Origin: Pseudomonadota bacterium
GTDB taxonomy: Bacteria; Pseudomonadota; Gammaproteobacteria; Acidiferrobacterales; Acidiferrobacteraceae
Length of the DNA stretch: 39,895 bases
Assembly: GCA_021784755.1 (NCBI GenBank)
Contig: JAJYHM010000028.1
Coordinates: 1-39,895 of the forward strand
Reading direction: 5' to 3'
The translations under genes were made by a program, and so were the position numbers. This document shows, in pieces, positions 18,106 to 26,549 of the stretch (the stretch's first letter is position 1; the number at the start of each line of letters is the position of its first letter). The notes below the pieces were generated by a model that searched no databases, was not told where the DNA came from, and worked only from the letters and a program-made list of their open reading frames with translations.

Positions 18106-19019
18106 GGGACCGCCACGACCTCGAGCAGTCGCTGCACCTCGCGTTCCGGGTCGCCGACCGGGAGCCTGTGGGCGAGGACTGCCACCGCCACCGCCTGGAC
18201 GTCCTCAGGGAGGGCGTAGTCACGGTCCTGAAGCAGGGCATAGGCGCGCGCGGCGTCGCGGAGCGCAAGGCCTGCCCTGGGCGAAAAACCACCACCCCAA
18301 TCCGGGCGTGTGCGGCTTGCCGCGAGCAGGTCCTGGACGTAATCCACCAAGGCCCCCGAGCAGCGGGTCTCGCGGGCCTTGGCGCGCAAGGCCAGCAGAT
18401 CGGGTGGCGCCAGCAACGCGGGCTGTTCGCGCGCCATCGCCTGGCGATCGTCGCCGGTCAGGATCTCGCGTTCCGCGGCGCGATCGGGATAACCGATCGT
18501 CAGACGCATCAGGAAGCGGTCTAGCTGCGACTCGGGCAACGGAAAGGTGCCGATCTGATGGTGCGGATTTTGGGTGGCCACCACGAAGAAGGGTTGTGGC
18601 AGGTGATGGCGCGTGCCGTCCACCGTGACCTGGCCCTCGGCCAGGGCCTCGAGGAGTGCGCTCTGGGTCTTGGGGGTGGCACGGTTGATCTCGTCGGCCA
18701 GGAGTAACTGGGTGAAGATCGGGCCCCTGTGGAAGTGGAAGCTGCGCGTCTCGGCATCGAATATCGAGACACCGACCACGTCGGCCGGCAACAAGTCGGC
18801 GGTGAACTGCACGCGCTTGAACTCGAGTCCGAGCACGGACGTAAGGCCGTAGGCGAGCGTGGTCTTACCGACTCCTGGGACATCCTCTAGCAGCAGATGA
18901 CCGCCCGCCAGTGCGCAGCACAGGGCGAGCCTTACGGTCTCGGCCTTGCCGACCAAGATCCTCTCGAGCGCGGCCAGGACCGACGCGATCAGTGTGTGGC
19001 AAGATATCGGGGCGTCCAC
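18102..19019 (-). CDS. MoxR-family AAA+ ATPase
   Basis: The 305-residue AAA+ ATPase has Walker A DVPGVGKTTLAYG (from residue 46), Walker B LLLADEINRATPKTQSALLE, sensor 1 VVATQNP and the PLPESQLDRFLM segment typical of MoxR proteins. These ATPases are thought to act as chaperones that activate partner proteins, here probably the DUF58 and TgpA-like products downstream. The start is GTG at 19019. A minus-strand TATACT at 19031-19026 with TAGGCA 17 bases further upstream would begin transcription almost at this codon. The message could therefore be nearly leaderless, or the true start could lie further inside. Confidence 0.92.
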   Translation of the reverse strand: MDAPISCHTLIASVLAALERILVGKAETVRLALCCALAGGHLLLEDVPGVGKTTLAYGLTSVLGLEFKRVQFTADLLPADVVGVSIFDAETRSFHFHRGPIFTQLLLADEINRATPKTQSALLEALAEGQVTVDGTRHHLPQPFFVVATQNPHHQIGTFPLPESQLDRFLMRLTIGYPDRAAEREILTGDDRQAMAREQPALLAPPDLLALRAKARETRCSGALVDYVQDLLAASRTRPDWGGGFSPRAGLALRDAARAYALLQDRDYALPEDVQAVAVAVLAHRLPVGDPEREVQRLLEVVAVP

Positions 19020-19252
19020 GTTTCCAGTATAGGGTGCCCGTAGGCGCTTGCCTATCTCCCGCTCCCGCCCCCGGACCTCCGCGCCCGATCAGACGTCCCG
19101 CCGGTCCGGTAAGCGGTCTCATCCATTCCCCACATGTCGCCCGCCTGACCTATACTTCGCATTTGACCGAAGCGTGCCGTAGGCGATGTCGATGTGCATT
19201 GGCTGATGGGACCACAATGGGTACGGGTGCGGTAATGGCAGGAACACAAATT

Positions 19253-19711
19253 ATGAGAAAGCGGTGCAAGGCGCGCGGATTCACGCTGGTCGAGGTGATG
19301 GTCGTCATCGCCATTTTGGCCATCATCGCCGCGATCGCGATCCCGATTTACTCACATTACATAAAGGGCGCCAAGATCGGGCGCGGCGAGGGCAATTTGG
19401 TACTGCTTTCCACCCTCATGGAGCGCTATTACCAGAACAATAACGCTTACCCGGCGAGCAACCCGGCACTTACCCCGAATGTGATACCGGGCTGGAACCC
19501 CGGCAACAACCCGAACCCGCTCTTCACCTACGCTATCCAGAACCCGGACCCGGGCGTCTGCGGTGTGGCCGCTCCCACGGGACCGAGCTACGCCTTGTCG
19601 GCCACGCCGACCGCGAACTCGGGGCTACCGACCAGCGAGACCTTCTATCTGGACAGCCTGAACGACCGCTGTGAGGTGCTTCCCAACGGTACGACGGTGG
19701 CGGGGTGGTGA
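19253..19711 (+). CDS. PilE-like type IV pilin
   Basis: The 152-residue prepilin has a class III leader MRKRCKARG cleaved before FTLVEVMVVIAILAIIAAIA, with the glutamate at mature position 5. PilD would cut and methylate it. The rest is a globular domain rich in Pro, Asn and Gly, with a C-terminal cysteine pair (CGV and DRCEV) able to form the D-loop disulfide of pilins. The frame is open far upstream; I chose the ATG at 19253 because it gives a standard leader and has AGGA nine bases before it. ATGs at 19235 and 19217 are alternatives. It leads a five-gene minor-pilin operon. Confidence 0.85.
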   Translation: MRKRCKARGFTLVEVMVVIAILAIIAAIAIPIYSHYIKGAKIGRGEGNLVLLSTLMERYYQNNNAYPASNPALTPNVIPGWNPGNNPNPLFTYAIQNPDPGVCGVAAPTGPSYALSATPTANSGLPTSETFYLDSLNDRCEVLPNGTTVAGW

Positions 19712-19712
19712 T

Positions 19713-20291
19713 ATGGCGAGCCGACATCCAGGTCGGTTTGTGAGTGGGGTGCGCGCGAGCCGCGGCCTGACCCTGGTCGAACTCGTGGTGGTGCTCGCGG
19801 TGGTCGCCATCTTGATCGGCGCGGGCTTTCTGGGTCTGCTGACGTGGCTTGGGACGGACAACGTCAACGTGGCGCAAGTGCGGATGCGCACGGCCCTGCA
19901 GGTCGCCATGGCCGACGCCCTGACCAACCCGCCGTCATCCGCAACCCCTTACCATAATTGGTCCCTGCAGCTTGTGGCCAAAGGCGGCCAGCAGTACCTC
20001 TATGTCTGCACCGGGAGCCATGGGGGCTGTGCCGGCAATACCAACCCGTCGGGGAGTCTCCCCGTGCAGGTGCACGTGAGCATGGTGCCGGCCAACGTCC
20101 ACCTTACCATCGACAACGCGCCCCTCACTTGCCTTGCCTTCGGTCCGCTCGGCCAGCCCCTGCTCGCCGCGAGCAGCCCGCCCACGGCGTCCGCCGGTGC
20201 CTGCTACTGGCCGGCGGCGGTCAGAGGCCAATGGACCTTCGGGGCGAATGTCACAGGAGGCGCCGCGGCGAGTACGAGTTATGTCTTCTAA
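19713..20291 (+). CDS. FimT/GspH-like minor pseudopilin
   Basis: The 192-residue product has a class III signal. A leader of about 18 residues ending RASRG is followed by LTLVELVVVLAVVAILIGAG, with Leu instead of Phe at mature position 1 and the normal Glu at position 5. The globular part has a beta-rich GspH/FimT-like character with four cysteines (YVCTGSHGGC, LTCLAF, GACYW). The ATG at 19713 starts two bases after the PilE-like stop; an internal GTG at 19740 would give a shorter, more usual leader. FimT/GspH proteins form part of the pilus-initiating tip complex, and some bind DNA. The end overlaps the next gene. Confidence 0.75.
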   Translation: MASRHPGRFVSGVRASRGLTLVELVVVLAVVAILIGAGFLGLLTWLGTDNVNVAQVRMRTALQVAMADALTNPPSSATPYHNWSLQLVAKGGQQYLYVCTGSHGGCAGNTNPSGSLPVQVHVSMVPANVHLTIDNAPLTCLAFGPLGQPLLAASSPPTASAGACYWPAAVRGQWTFGANVTGGAAASTSYVF

Positions 20292-20655
20292 AGGATTTAC
20301 GCTCATAGAAGTCTTGGTGTCGCTTGTGGTCTTCCTTTTGATCGCGGTCGGCGTGGGCCTAGGCCTCCACCACGCCGTCGACAACAACGTCTTCGATAGC
20401 CAGCGCCAGGATGTGCTGAATACCACGTTGCAGGAGCTACACGCCTATCCGCCCGGGACACTCTGCGGACAGACCGTACAGGCGACCACGGCGGCCGGGC
20501 TTGCCTTCTCGATCCACGTCACTTGCACGCCGGCCGCGATCATGGTCGCGCCGCCGAGCCCGAACCCGGCGGTCACGGTCACGGTTCAGCAGGTCGTCGC
20601 CGTCGCTCATTGGACCACCTTTGGAGTCGCGCGCAGTGTCTCCGTCCAGCAATAA
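20281..20655 (+). CDS. PilV-like minor pilin
   Basis: The 124-residue protein has a very short, clear prepilin leader, MSSKG, cleaved before FTLIEVLVSLVVFLLIAVGV, the pattern of PilV/GspI-like minor pilins. The C-terminal domain is small and includes two cysteines (GTLCGQ, HVTCTP). The ATG at 20281 lies within the last codons of the preceding gene, and its stop lies inside the next one, so all three are translationally coupled. PilV-like proteins join the priming complex that starts pilus assembly. Assignment among minor-pilin classes is by position and leader pattern. Confidence 0.75.
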   Translation: MSSKGFTLIEVLVSLVVFLLIAVGVGLGLHHAVDNNVFDSQRQDVLNTTLQELHAYPPGTLCGQTVQATTAAGLAFSIHVTCTPAAIMVAPPSPNPAVTVTVQQVVAVAHWTTFGVARSVSVQQ

Positions 20656-21346
20656 GGGTTTCACCCTCGTCGAACTCATGGTCGCCATGGCCGTGGGGGC
20701 CCTTCTCGTGTTGGCAGCCATGATCCTCTATGTCCCCGTGTCGCGCTCGCTCGTCGATCAGGGGGTGGTGAGCCAGCAAACCCTGAGCGAGGCCATCAAC
20801 TACGACTTCGACGTCATGAACATGGCCAACGCGGGCTACGGTGTCGCCACGCCCCAGCTGAACACCGACGCCGTCCTCGTGACCGGGACCGGCCCCGGCA
20901 ACAATACGACCGTGTCGATACCATCAATCGGTGCCGCGCAGGGCGACGGGGTCTTCTGGGACTGGACGGTGCCGGCAGGGACCGGCACCCCGAGCTGCGC
21001 CGGACTGCAGGTCGTGGCGAGCGCCAACGGCAAGGCGGGCCAGGAACGCTTGGTTTATTACGAAGAGGCGCCGACCGGCGCTTCCTGCACAGCGGCCGCC
21101 ATGAACACCGCCACGAACTGGGACACCGTGACCCTTCTGCCGAGCGTCACCGCCGGCGCTAGCGCCCCGATCACTGTAACCGCGGGGCAGAACTGCGACC
21201 TGCGTGGTTCGCAGATCGCGGGCAACCCCGTGCTGCACCCGACCGTCGCTTTGAGCCTGCCGATCGCCAAGGCCCTGACCGGGGGCTTCTTCGCCCACCA
21301 GGCGGATCAGGCCCCAGTATCCGTCTGTCTGCGTAATCTGCCCTGA
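20636..21346 (+). CDS. PilW-like minor pilin
   Basis: The 236-residue product starts at a GTG (20636) inside the end of the PilV-like gene. This start gives the leader MSPSSNKG followed by FTLVELMVAMAVGALLVLAA, with Glu at mature position 5. Length, order (after PilV-like, before PilX-like) and the ADYDFDVMNMANAGYG-like helical stretch after the membrane helix suit PilW/GspJ-type proteins. Three cysteine segments (PSCAG, ASCTA, QNCDL) and a final CLRNLP suggest disulfides. No better start exists: upstream codons in frame lie deep in the preceding gene and lack a leader. Confidence 0.75.
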   Translation: MSPSSNKGFTLVELMVAMAVGALLVLAAMILYVPVSRSLVDQGVVSQQTLSEAINYDFDVMNMANAGYGVATPQLNTDAVLVTGTGPGNNTTVSIPSIGAAQGDGVFWDWTVPAGTGTPSCAGLQVVASANGKAGQERLVYYEEAPTGASCTAAAMNTATNWDTVTLLPSVTAGASAPITVTAGQNCDLRGSQIAGNPVLHPTVALSLPIAKALTGGFFAHQADQAPVSVCLRNLP

Positions 21347-21361
21347 GAGGAGGGCCTTGCC

Positions 21362-23029
21362 ATGTCTACGTCTCCTAACAAGCAGCGCGGTGTATCAACG
21401 CTCATCATGATCCTGGCGGTCGGGGCGGCGCTCGCGGCGAGCCTCTACGGGGGCTATAGCCATATGGTGGCAAGCGGCAAGAGCCAGAACACGAGCAGCG
21501 CCCGCACGCAGGCACGCGCCCTAGCCGAGGACGCCCTGACGGCGTCGGCCGAGTATTTCAATCAGCTGTACTGCGGGTCGCCCTACGGGGTCTGCGCGAA
21601 CGGTGACGCCGGGGCCTTGAGTCCCACCAACTTACCTGCCGGCACGGTGCTCTTCGGCCAGAACTCGGGACCGGGATTCGTGCAGGCGACCGTCGTCAGC
21701 AACTCCTTCCCGACGAGCGGGCGTATCGTGATTGACGCCCTCGGCCGCACCGCGACCGGCGCCTCCACGATCCGCGGCTATCTCCACGCCGCGACCATCT
21801 ACACGAGCCTGCCGCCCAACAGCCCCTTCGCGGACATCCTCGCGGGCAACAACACCTTTCTGGGCAACGTGAAGACCAATACCGGCACCGCCGTTCTCGC
21901 GGTCACCGGGAACTTCACGCTGGGCGGCAACGCCACGCTGTCGGGTTCGGCCGAGGCGACCGGTACCATAACGGGTTGCACGGAGGGCGCAACCTGCACG
22001 TCGAACGTCCCGGCTGGCACCATCGTGACGCCGTCGATAGACGCCTATACCTTGCCAAGTGAGGCGAATGCCGTTTTGTCGGTCGACGCGAGCGGCGCCC
22101 CGCAAGTCACTTTTCAGAACGATGCGAGCCTGACGCCCCCCGGCACCACCTTGCTGTCGGCCCTCCCATCAACCTCGACCGCCTTGTGCGCAGGGGGTGG
22201 GGGGGGCTGCATCGCGCCTCCTACAGCTCACAACGGGCAATGGACGATCAAAGGGACCCCGACGCCGGGGGTTCTCTTTTTCTACGGCGACGTGGACGTG
22301 GCCGCGCAGGCTATCGGCCTCGCGCCGCGAAACGGGACGCCGACCCCGGGCTACGCCAGCATCCTTGCCACCGGCAATGTCACGATCGAGACCAACAACG
22401 ACATCGTCGCCTACGGGCAGATGCCGAATGTCTGCAACCAAGCGGTCGTCCCCACCAATGTCTGCCCCAGCGGTCCCACGACCGCCAACAATGGCGAGGG
22501 CTCGGGGCCTGTGGCCAATGTCGCCGTATTAAGCGGTGGTAGCGTTTCCTATCCCTATGAGGGTCCCGGCGTGGTCTTTGACAATGGCACGGCCTCGACC
22601 GGTGTCCCGGCCATCAACGACCTGACTGAGACCGACGCCAGCAATGAGATTGAGCCGAGCGGCACCGTCAACGGCTATATCTGCTCGGGCTCCACGTCCG
22701 GGGTGGGCGCTGCCTGTCCCAGCGGCACCACGACCACCAATATTCTCACGGGCGGTGTGGTGGACCTGAAGGGCAGCAGCGACCTCACGGGTGTCGTGGC
22801 CGCCTCCGAGTCCTTGATCGCGATCGGGACGGGCACCATCACCGGCATGGTGGACACCATGAACGCCAACAACGTGAGCAGCTCCCAGGTCGGCAGCTCG
22901 ACCAACGACATCAACGGCAACCTGACCATCAATTACGCGCCGGGGGTTTCAGGCGCCACCAATTTCGGGGGCAATAGCGGCACGCCGGAACTCGCCTTCG
23001 TGCCCCTCTGGCAGCGCTACCTGAATTGA
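21362..23029 (+). CDS. Large PilX/GspK-like minor pilin with beta-repeat body
   Basis: The 555-residue product begins MSTSPNKQRG, then VSTLIMILAVGAALAASLY. This is a class III-type junction, but it lacks the Glu at mature position 5, as in GspK-type tip pilins. A helical SSARTQARALAEDALTASAE segment follows. The long C-terminal part is rich in Gly, Thr, Ser and Asn, with short recurring strands such as LAVTGNFTLGGNATLSGSAE and TGTITGMVDTM that suggest a beta-helix. Four close cysteine pairs are visible (for example CTEGATC and CAGGGGGC). An AGGAG site precedes the ATG at 21362. It ends the pilin operon. Typical PilX proteins have about 170-200 residues, so this is very large. Confidence 0.7.
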   Translation: MSTSPNKQRGVSTLIMILAVGAALAASLYGGYSHMVASGKSQNTSSARTQARALAEDALTASAEYFNQLYCGSPYGVCANGDAGALSPTNLPAGTVLFGQNSGPGFVQATVVSNSFPTSGRIVIDALGRTATGASTIRGYLHAATIYTSLPPNSPFADILAGNNTFLGNVKTNTGTAVLAVTGNFTLGGNATLSGSAEATGTITGCTEGATCTSNVPAGTIVTPSIDAYTLPSEANAVLSVDASGAPQVTFQNDASLTPPGTTLLSALPSTSTALCAGGGGGCIAPPTAHNGQWTIKGTPTPGVLFFYGDVDVAAQAIGLAPRNGTPTPGYASILATGNVTIETNNDIVAYGQMPNVCNQAVVPTNVCPSGPTTANNGEGSGPVANVAVLSGGSVSYPYEGPGVVFDNGTASTGVPAINDLTETDASNEIEPSGTVNGYICSGSTSGVGAACPSGTTTTNILTGGVVDLKGSSDLTGVVAASESLIAIGTGTITGMVDTMNANNVSSSQVGSSTNDINGNLTINYAPGVSGATNFGGNSGTPELAFVPLWQRYLN

Positions 23030-23157
23030 GCGCCCACGCCCCGGGAGAGCCCTGCGCTCCTGAAGATGGGTCGGGCGCCCCTTCCCGCAGTCGGGTCCGG
23101 CTCGGTTCGGGCGCGTCCTTCGTCACATCCCGCCCGGGGACGCTCGACGGTCGGCTG

Positions 23158-23191
23158 CCCCGGGCGCGGCTTTAGGTCCCGGCGCCCGGGG
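23158..23191 (+). terminator. Strong inverted repeat between the pilin operon and mnmG
   Basis: CCCCGGGCGC (23158-23167) and GCGCCCGGGG (23182-23191) form a perfect 10-bp stem with a 14-base loop. It lies 128 bases after the pilin operon and about 55 bases before mnmG. No U-tract follows, so it could be a Rho-assisted terminator or simply a structural element. Confidence 0.4.
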
Positions 23192-23212
23192 GCAAGACGG
23201 CCATCCCGCACA

Positions 23213-23221
23213 TGCTATGAT
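23213..23221 (+). promoter_or_regulatory. Extended -10 promoter element for mnmG
   Basis: TGCTATGAT provides a TGN extension plus a 5/6 match to TATAAT, 25 bases before the mnmG GTG. The -35 region (CAAGAC at 23193) is weak, which is normal for extended -10 promoters. It contains the ATG at 23217 and so argues against that codon as the mnmG start. Confidence 0.45.
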
Positions 23222-23246
23222 CTGTCCCACGTGGGAGGCTTTCGGC

Positions 23247-25106
23247 GTGGAACACGAGGAGTGTTACGAGGTCATTGTGGTGGGCGGCGGTCACGCCGGG
23301 ACCGAGGCTGCGCTCGCCTCGGCGCGCATGGGATGCAAGACCTTGCTGCTCACCCACAACATCGAGACCCTGGGGCAGATGTCCTGCAACCCGGCAATCG
23401 GTGGGATTGGCAAGGGGCATTTGGTGCGCGAGATCGACGCCTTGGGCGGGGCCATGGGCTATTGCGCGGATGCCGCCGCCATCCAGTGCCGCACACTGAA
23501 CGCCCGCAAGGGCCCAGCTGTGCAGGCCACGCGCGTGCAGGCGGATCGGGCCCTCTATAAGGCCGCCATCCGCCACGTTCTGGAGCACCAGCCGAACCTC
23601 CATCTCTTTCAGCAGGCCGTCGATGACCTCGTGGTCGAGGGTCGCGCGGTTGGGGGTGTCGTCACGCAGATGGGGCTCGTCATCCGCGCGCGCACCGTGG
23701 TGCTCACCACCGGGACCTTTCTTGCGGGCCTCATTCACGTAGGCCAGAGCCGATACGCCGGCGGCCGCGCCGGCGAGCCACCCGCCCGCGCGCTCGCCGA
23801 GCGCCTGCGCGCACTCCCCTTCCAGGTGGGGCGCTTAAAGACCGGCACCCCGCCGCGGATCGACGGCCGCACGATCGACTTCGCGGCGCTGGAGGCGCAG
23901 GCCGGCGACGAGCCGGCGCCGTATTTTTCCCAGGCGCAGCCCCCGCGACCTCGCCAAGTCGCCTGCCATATCACACAGACCACGGAGGAAACGCACGCCA
24001 TCGTACGCGCGGCCCTGGACCGGTCCCCGCTCTACACCGGGGTGATCGAGGGCACGGGCCCCCGCTATTGCCCTTCGCTCGAAGATAAGGTTGTGCGCTT
24101 CGCGGACCGCGGCTCGCACCAGATCTTTCTTGAGCCAGAGGGCCTGGAGACGTCGGAGGTCTATCCGAACGGGATCTCCACGAGCCTGCCGTTTGATGCC
24201 CAGTGGCGGCTGGTCCGCTCGATTCCGGGGCTTGAGAAGGCCGTGCTCACGCGCCCGGGTTACGCCATCGAATACGATTACTTCGATCCACGCGACCTGA
24301 AGCCTTCGCTCGAGACGCGGGCCCTGGACGGACTTTTCTTTGCCGGCCAGATCAATGGCACGACCGGCTATGAGGAGGCCGCTGCGCAGGGCCTGCTCGC
24401 GGGCATCAACGCGGCACTCGTCTGTCGCGAGCAAGAGGTTTGGTGGCCACGGCGCGATGAGGCCTATCTCGGGGTACTGGTCGATGATCTCATTACCCAG
24501 GGCCTGACCGAACCCTATCGCATGTTCACCTCGCGGGCGGAGCATAGGCTTTTGTTGCGTGAAGACAACGCCGACGAGCGACTGGCGGGGGTTGCACACC
24601 GCCTTGGGCTCATAGACGAGGAGCGTTACCGCCGGATCATCGATCGCGAAGAGGCGGTGCGGCGTGAACAGGCGCGACTACGCGCAAGCTTCGTGCGCCC
24701 TGGCGACCCCAGCGTGAGCGCGGTACTCGGCCAGGACCTGGCGCGTGAGACCTCACTGCTCGATCTCCTCAAGCGACCTGGGGTAGGCTATAAAGACATC
24801 ATCGGGCTTGCACCCCCCGGGGGCGCGCTCGCCGACCCCGAGGCGCGGCGGCAGCTCGAGGTCTCGGTCAAGTACGAGGGTTATATCGCGCGCCAGGGTG
24901 ACGAGATCGCGCGTCGCGCCCACCACGAGGGAATGGTCTTGCCGCAGGATCTGGATTATCAAGGGATACGGGGTCTATCGACCGAGGTCCGGCAACGCCT
25001 GGCTCGTCACAGGCCCGCCACACTCGGGCAGGCCGCCCGTCTGCCGGGCGTGACACCGGCGGCGGTTTCGCTCTTGCTTGTGCATTTGAAGCGGCTGCGG
25101 GCCTGA
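23247..25106 (+). CDS. mnmG: tRNA uridine-5-carboxymethylaminomethyl modification enzyme MnmG
   Basis: MnmG (GidA) is the FAD-dependent partner of MnmE in modifying wobble U34. The 619-residue protein has the dinucleotide-binding motif [16 protein letters not shown] (residues 9-24), [24 protein letters not shown] and the [10 protein letters not shown] and [19 protein letters not shown] segments of the family. The frame is open from an ATG at 23217, but GTG at 23247 has a near-perfect GGGAGG site eight bases upstream and gives the family's usual length. mnmG heads the mnmG-rsmG-parA-parB run, the classical origin-proximal order. Confidence 0.96.
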   Translation: MEHEECYEVIVVGGGHAGTEAALASARMGCKTLLLTHNIETLGQMSCNPAIGGIGKGHLVREIDALGGAMGYCADAAAIQCRTLNARKGPAVQATRVQADRALYKAAIRHVLEHQPNLHLFQQAVDDLVVEGRAVGGVVTQMGLVIRARTVVLTTGTFLAGLIHVGQSRYAGGRAGEPPARALAERLRALPFQVGRLKTGTPPRIDGRTIDFAALEAQAGDEPAPYFSQAQPPRPRQVACHITQTTEETHAIVRAALDRSPLYTGVIEGTGPRYCPSLEDKVVRFADRGSHQIFLEPEGLETSEVYPNGISTSLPFDAQWRLVRSIPGLEKAVLTRPGYAIEYDYFDPRDLKPSLETRALDGLFFAGQINGTTGYEEAAAQGLLAGINAALVCREQEVWWPRRDEAYLGVLVDDLITQGLTEPYRMFTSRAEHRLLLREDNADERLAGVAHRLGLIDEERYRRIIDREEAVRREQARLRASFVRPGDPSVSAVLGQDLARETSLLDLLKRPGVGYKDIIGLAPPGGALADPEARRQLEVSVKYEGYIARQGDEIARRAHHEGMVLPQDLDYQGIRGLSTEVRQRLARHRPATLGQAARLPGVTPAAVSLLLVHLKRLRA

Positions 25107-25107
25107 C

Positions 25108-25770
25108 ATGAGTAGCGCCGAGCGGGCGATGGGGGAGGAGTGGAGGCAGGCGGGAGTGCGCCTCCGATCCGGCGTCCAGGCGCTTGGGATCGACCTGGAT
25201 GCCGAGACCGAGGCGCGCCTGATGGCCTATCTCGAAACTCTGGCGCGCTGGAACCGGGTCTTCAATCTCACCGCGGTGCGCGACCCCGAGGAGATGGTGG
25301 CGCGCCATATCCTGGACAGCCTGGCCATTCTGCCGCATCTGCCGACAGGCCCCTTGCTGGATGTCGGGAGCGGCGCCGGGCTACCCGGCATTCCCATCGC
25401 TTTGCTCCAGCCGACACGCGCGGTGACCTTGCTCGATCGGTCTCATAAGCGCATCGACTTTCTGACCGAGGTCGTGGCGCGGCTCGCGCTTACCAATGTC
25501 ACGCTGGCGGGCCGACGCGTCGAGGATCACGAACCGCCCGTGCTGTATGCTGTCATCACCGCCCGTGCTTATGCGAGCCTGGGCGACATCGCCTTGGCGG
25601 CCGGCCGCCTGCTCGCGCAAGATGGCGTCATCGCGGCCATGAAGGGTGCGCTCCCGACCGAGGAGCTCGCGGCGATCGCGCATCCTTATGCCGTGCGGGC
25701 CGTGCACGCCCTTCAGGTGCCGGGCCTGTCTGCCAAACGCCATCTCGTTGTTCTGGCGCGCGCGCCATGA
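25108..25770 (+). CDS. rsmG: 16S rRNA (guanine527-N7)-methyltransferase RsmG
   Basis: RsmG (GidB) methylates G527 of 16S rRNA, and its loss gives low-level streptomycin resistance in several bacteria. The 220-residue protein contains RWNRVFNLTAVRDPEEMVARHILDSL-type sequence, the SAM-binding LLDVGSGAGLPGIP (83-96) and the LLDRSHKRIDFL segment. The ATG at 25108 follows the mnmG stop by one base. The end overlaps parA by four bases (ATGA), so the genes are coupled. Confidence 0.95.
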   Translation: MSSAERAMGEEWRQAGVRLRSGVQALGIDLDAETEARLMAYLETLARWNRVFNLTAVRDPEEMVARHILDSLAILPHLPTGPLLDVGSGAGLPGIPIALLQPTRAVTLLDRSHKRIDFLTEVVARLALTNVTLAGRRVEDHEPPVLYAVITARAYASLGDIALAAGRLLAQDGVIAAMKGALPTEELAAIAHPYAVRAVHALQVPGLSAKRHLVVLARAP

Positions 25771-26549
25771 CGCGCATCATCGCCATCGCCAACCAAAAGG
25801 GTGGGGTGGGCAAGACCACGACCAGCATCAACCTAGCCGCCGCGCTCGCCGAGCAGGGGCGGCGCGTCCTCTTGATCGATCTCGATCCGCAAGGCAATGC
25901 GACCATGGGCAGCGGCATGGCGGGTTCCGAACAGGGCCTCTACGAGGTCTTGCTCGGGGAGCTGGACGCGCAGAAGGCGGTGGGCCGCGCTGCATGCGGC
26001 TACGACCTGCTGGCGTCGCATGAGGATCTGTCGGGTGCCGAGATCGAACTTGCGCAGGCCACGGGGCGCGAGCGGCGTCTGCAGAATGCGCTCACGCCCC
26101 TGCGCGGGAGCTATGACTACATCTATATCGACTGTCCGCCGGCCCTGAGCCTGCTCACGGTGAATGCCCTAGTCGCCGCCGATGCCGTGCTGATTCCCAT
26201 GCAGTGCGAATACTATGCCTTGGAGGGTCTGACGGCCTTGCTCGGCACGGTCCGCCGGGTGCGCGCCCAGCTGAATCCCGGCCTCACGATAGAAGGGCTT
26301 TTGCGCACCATGTTCGATCCCCGTAACGGGCTTGCCATCGAGGTCTCGGAGCAACTGGCCCGCCACTTCGGGAATCAGCTCTTTCAGACCATCATCCCGC
26401 GCAATGTCCGCCTGGCCGAGGCCCCGAGTCACGGTGTCCCGGTCATCCAGTACGATCGCTCGTCACGCGGGGCCCAGGCCTATCTGGCTTTGGCCGCCGA
26501 AATCTTGGCGCGTGAACTGCCACCCGTCGCAGGAGAAGCTGACGCATGA
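25767..26549 (+). CDS. parA: Chromosome partitioning ATPase ParA (Soj)
   Basis: ParA is a nucleoid-binding ATPase that, with ParB-parS, moves origins apart. The 260-residue protein has the deviant Walker A KGGVGKTTTSINLA (from residue 11), RVLLIDLDPQGNATMGSG, the Walker B region YIYIDCPPALSLLTVNAL and the segment RNVRLAEAPSHGVPVIQYD. It has no N-terminal helix-turn-helix, so it is the chromosomal Soj type. It overlaps rsmG and parB by four bases each. Confidence 0.96.
   Translation: MTRIIAIANQKGGVGKTTTSINLAAALAEQGRRVLLIDLDPQGNATMGSGMAGSEQGLYEVLLGELDAQKAVGRAACGYDLLASHEDLSGAEIELAQATGRERRLQNALTPLRGSYDYIYIDCPPALSLLTVNALVAADAVLIPMQCEYYALEGLTALLGTVRRVRAQLNPGLTIEGLLRTMFDPRNGLAIEVSEQLARHFGNQLFQTIIPRNVRLAEAPSHGVPVIQYDRSSRGAQAYLALAAEILARELPPVAGEADA

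Noticed and set aside
19020-19252. Sigma54 promoter for the PilE-like gene
   Set aside because: Many pilin genes use sigma54, but I found no TGGCAC-N5-TTGC match. The TATACT at 19151 lacks a convincing -35.
23222-23237. TGTCCCACGTGGGAGG upstream of mnmG as a third parS site
   Set aside because: It shares the central palindrome but differs from the consensus at four outer positions. The GGGAGG is better explained as the mnmG ribosome-binding site.
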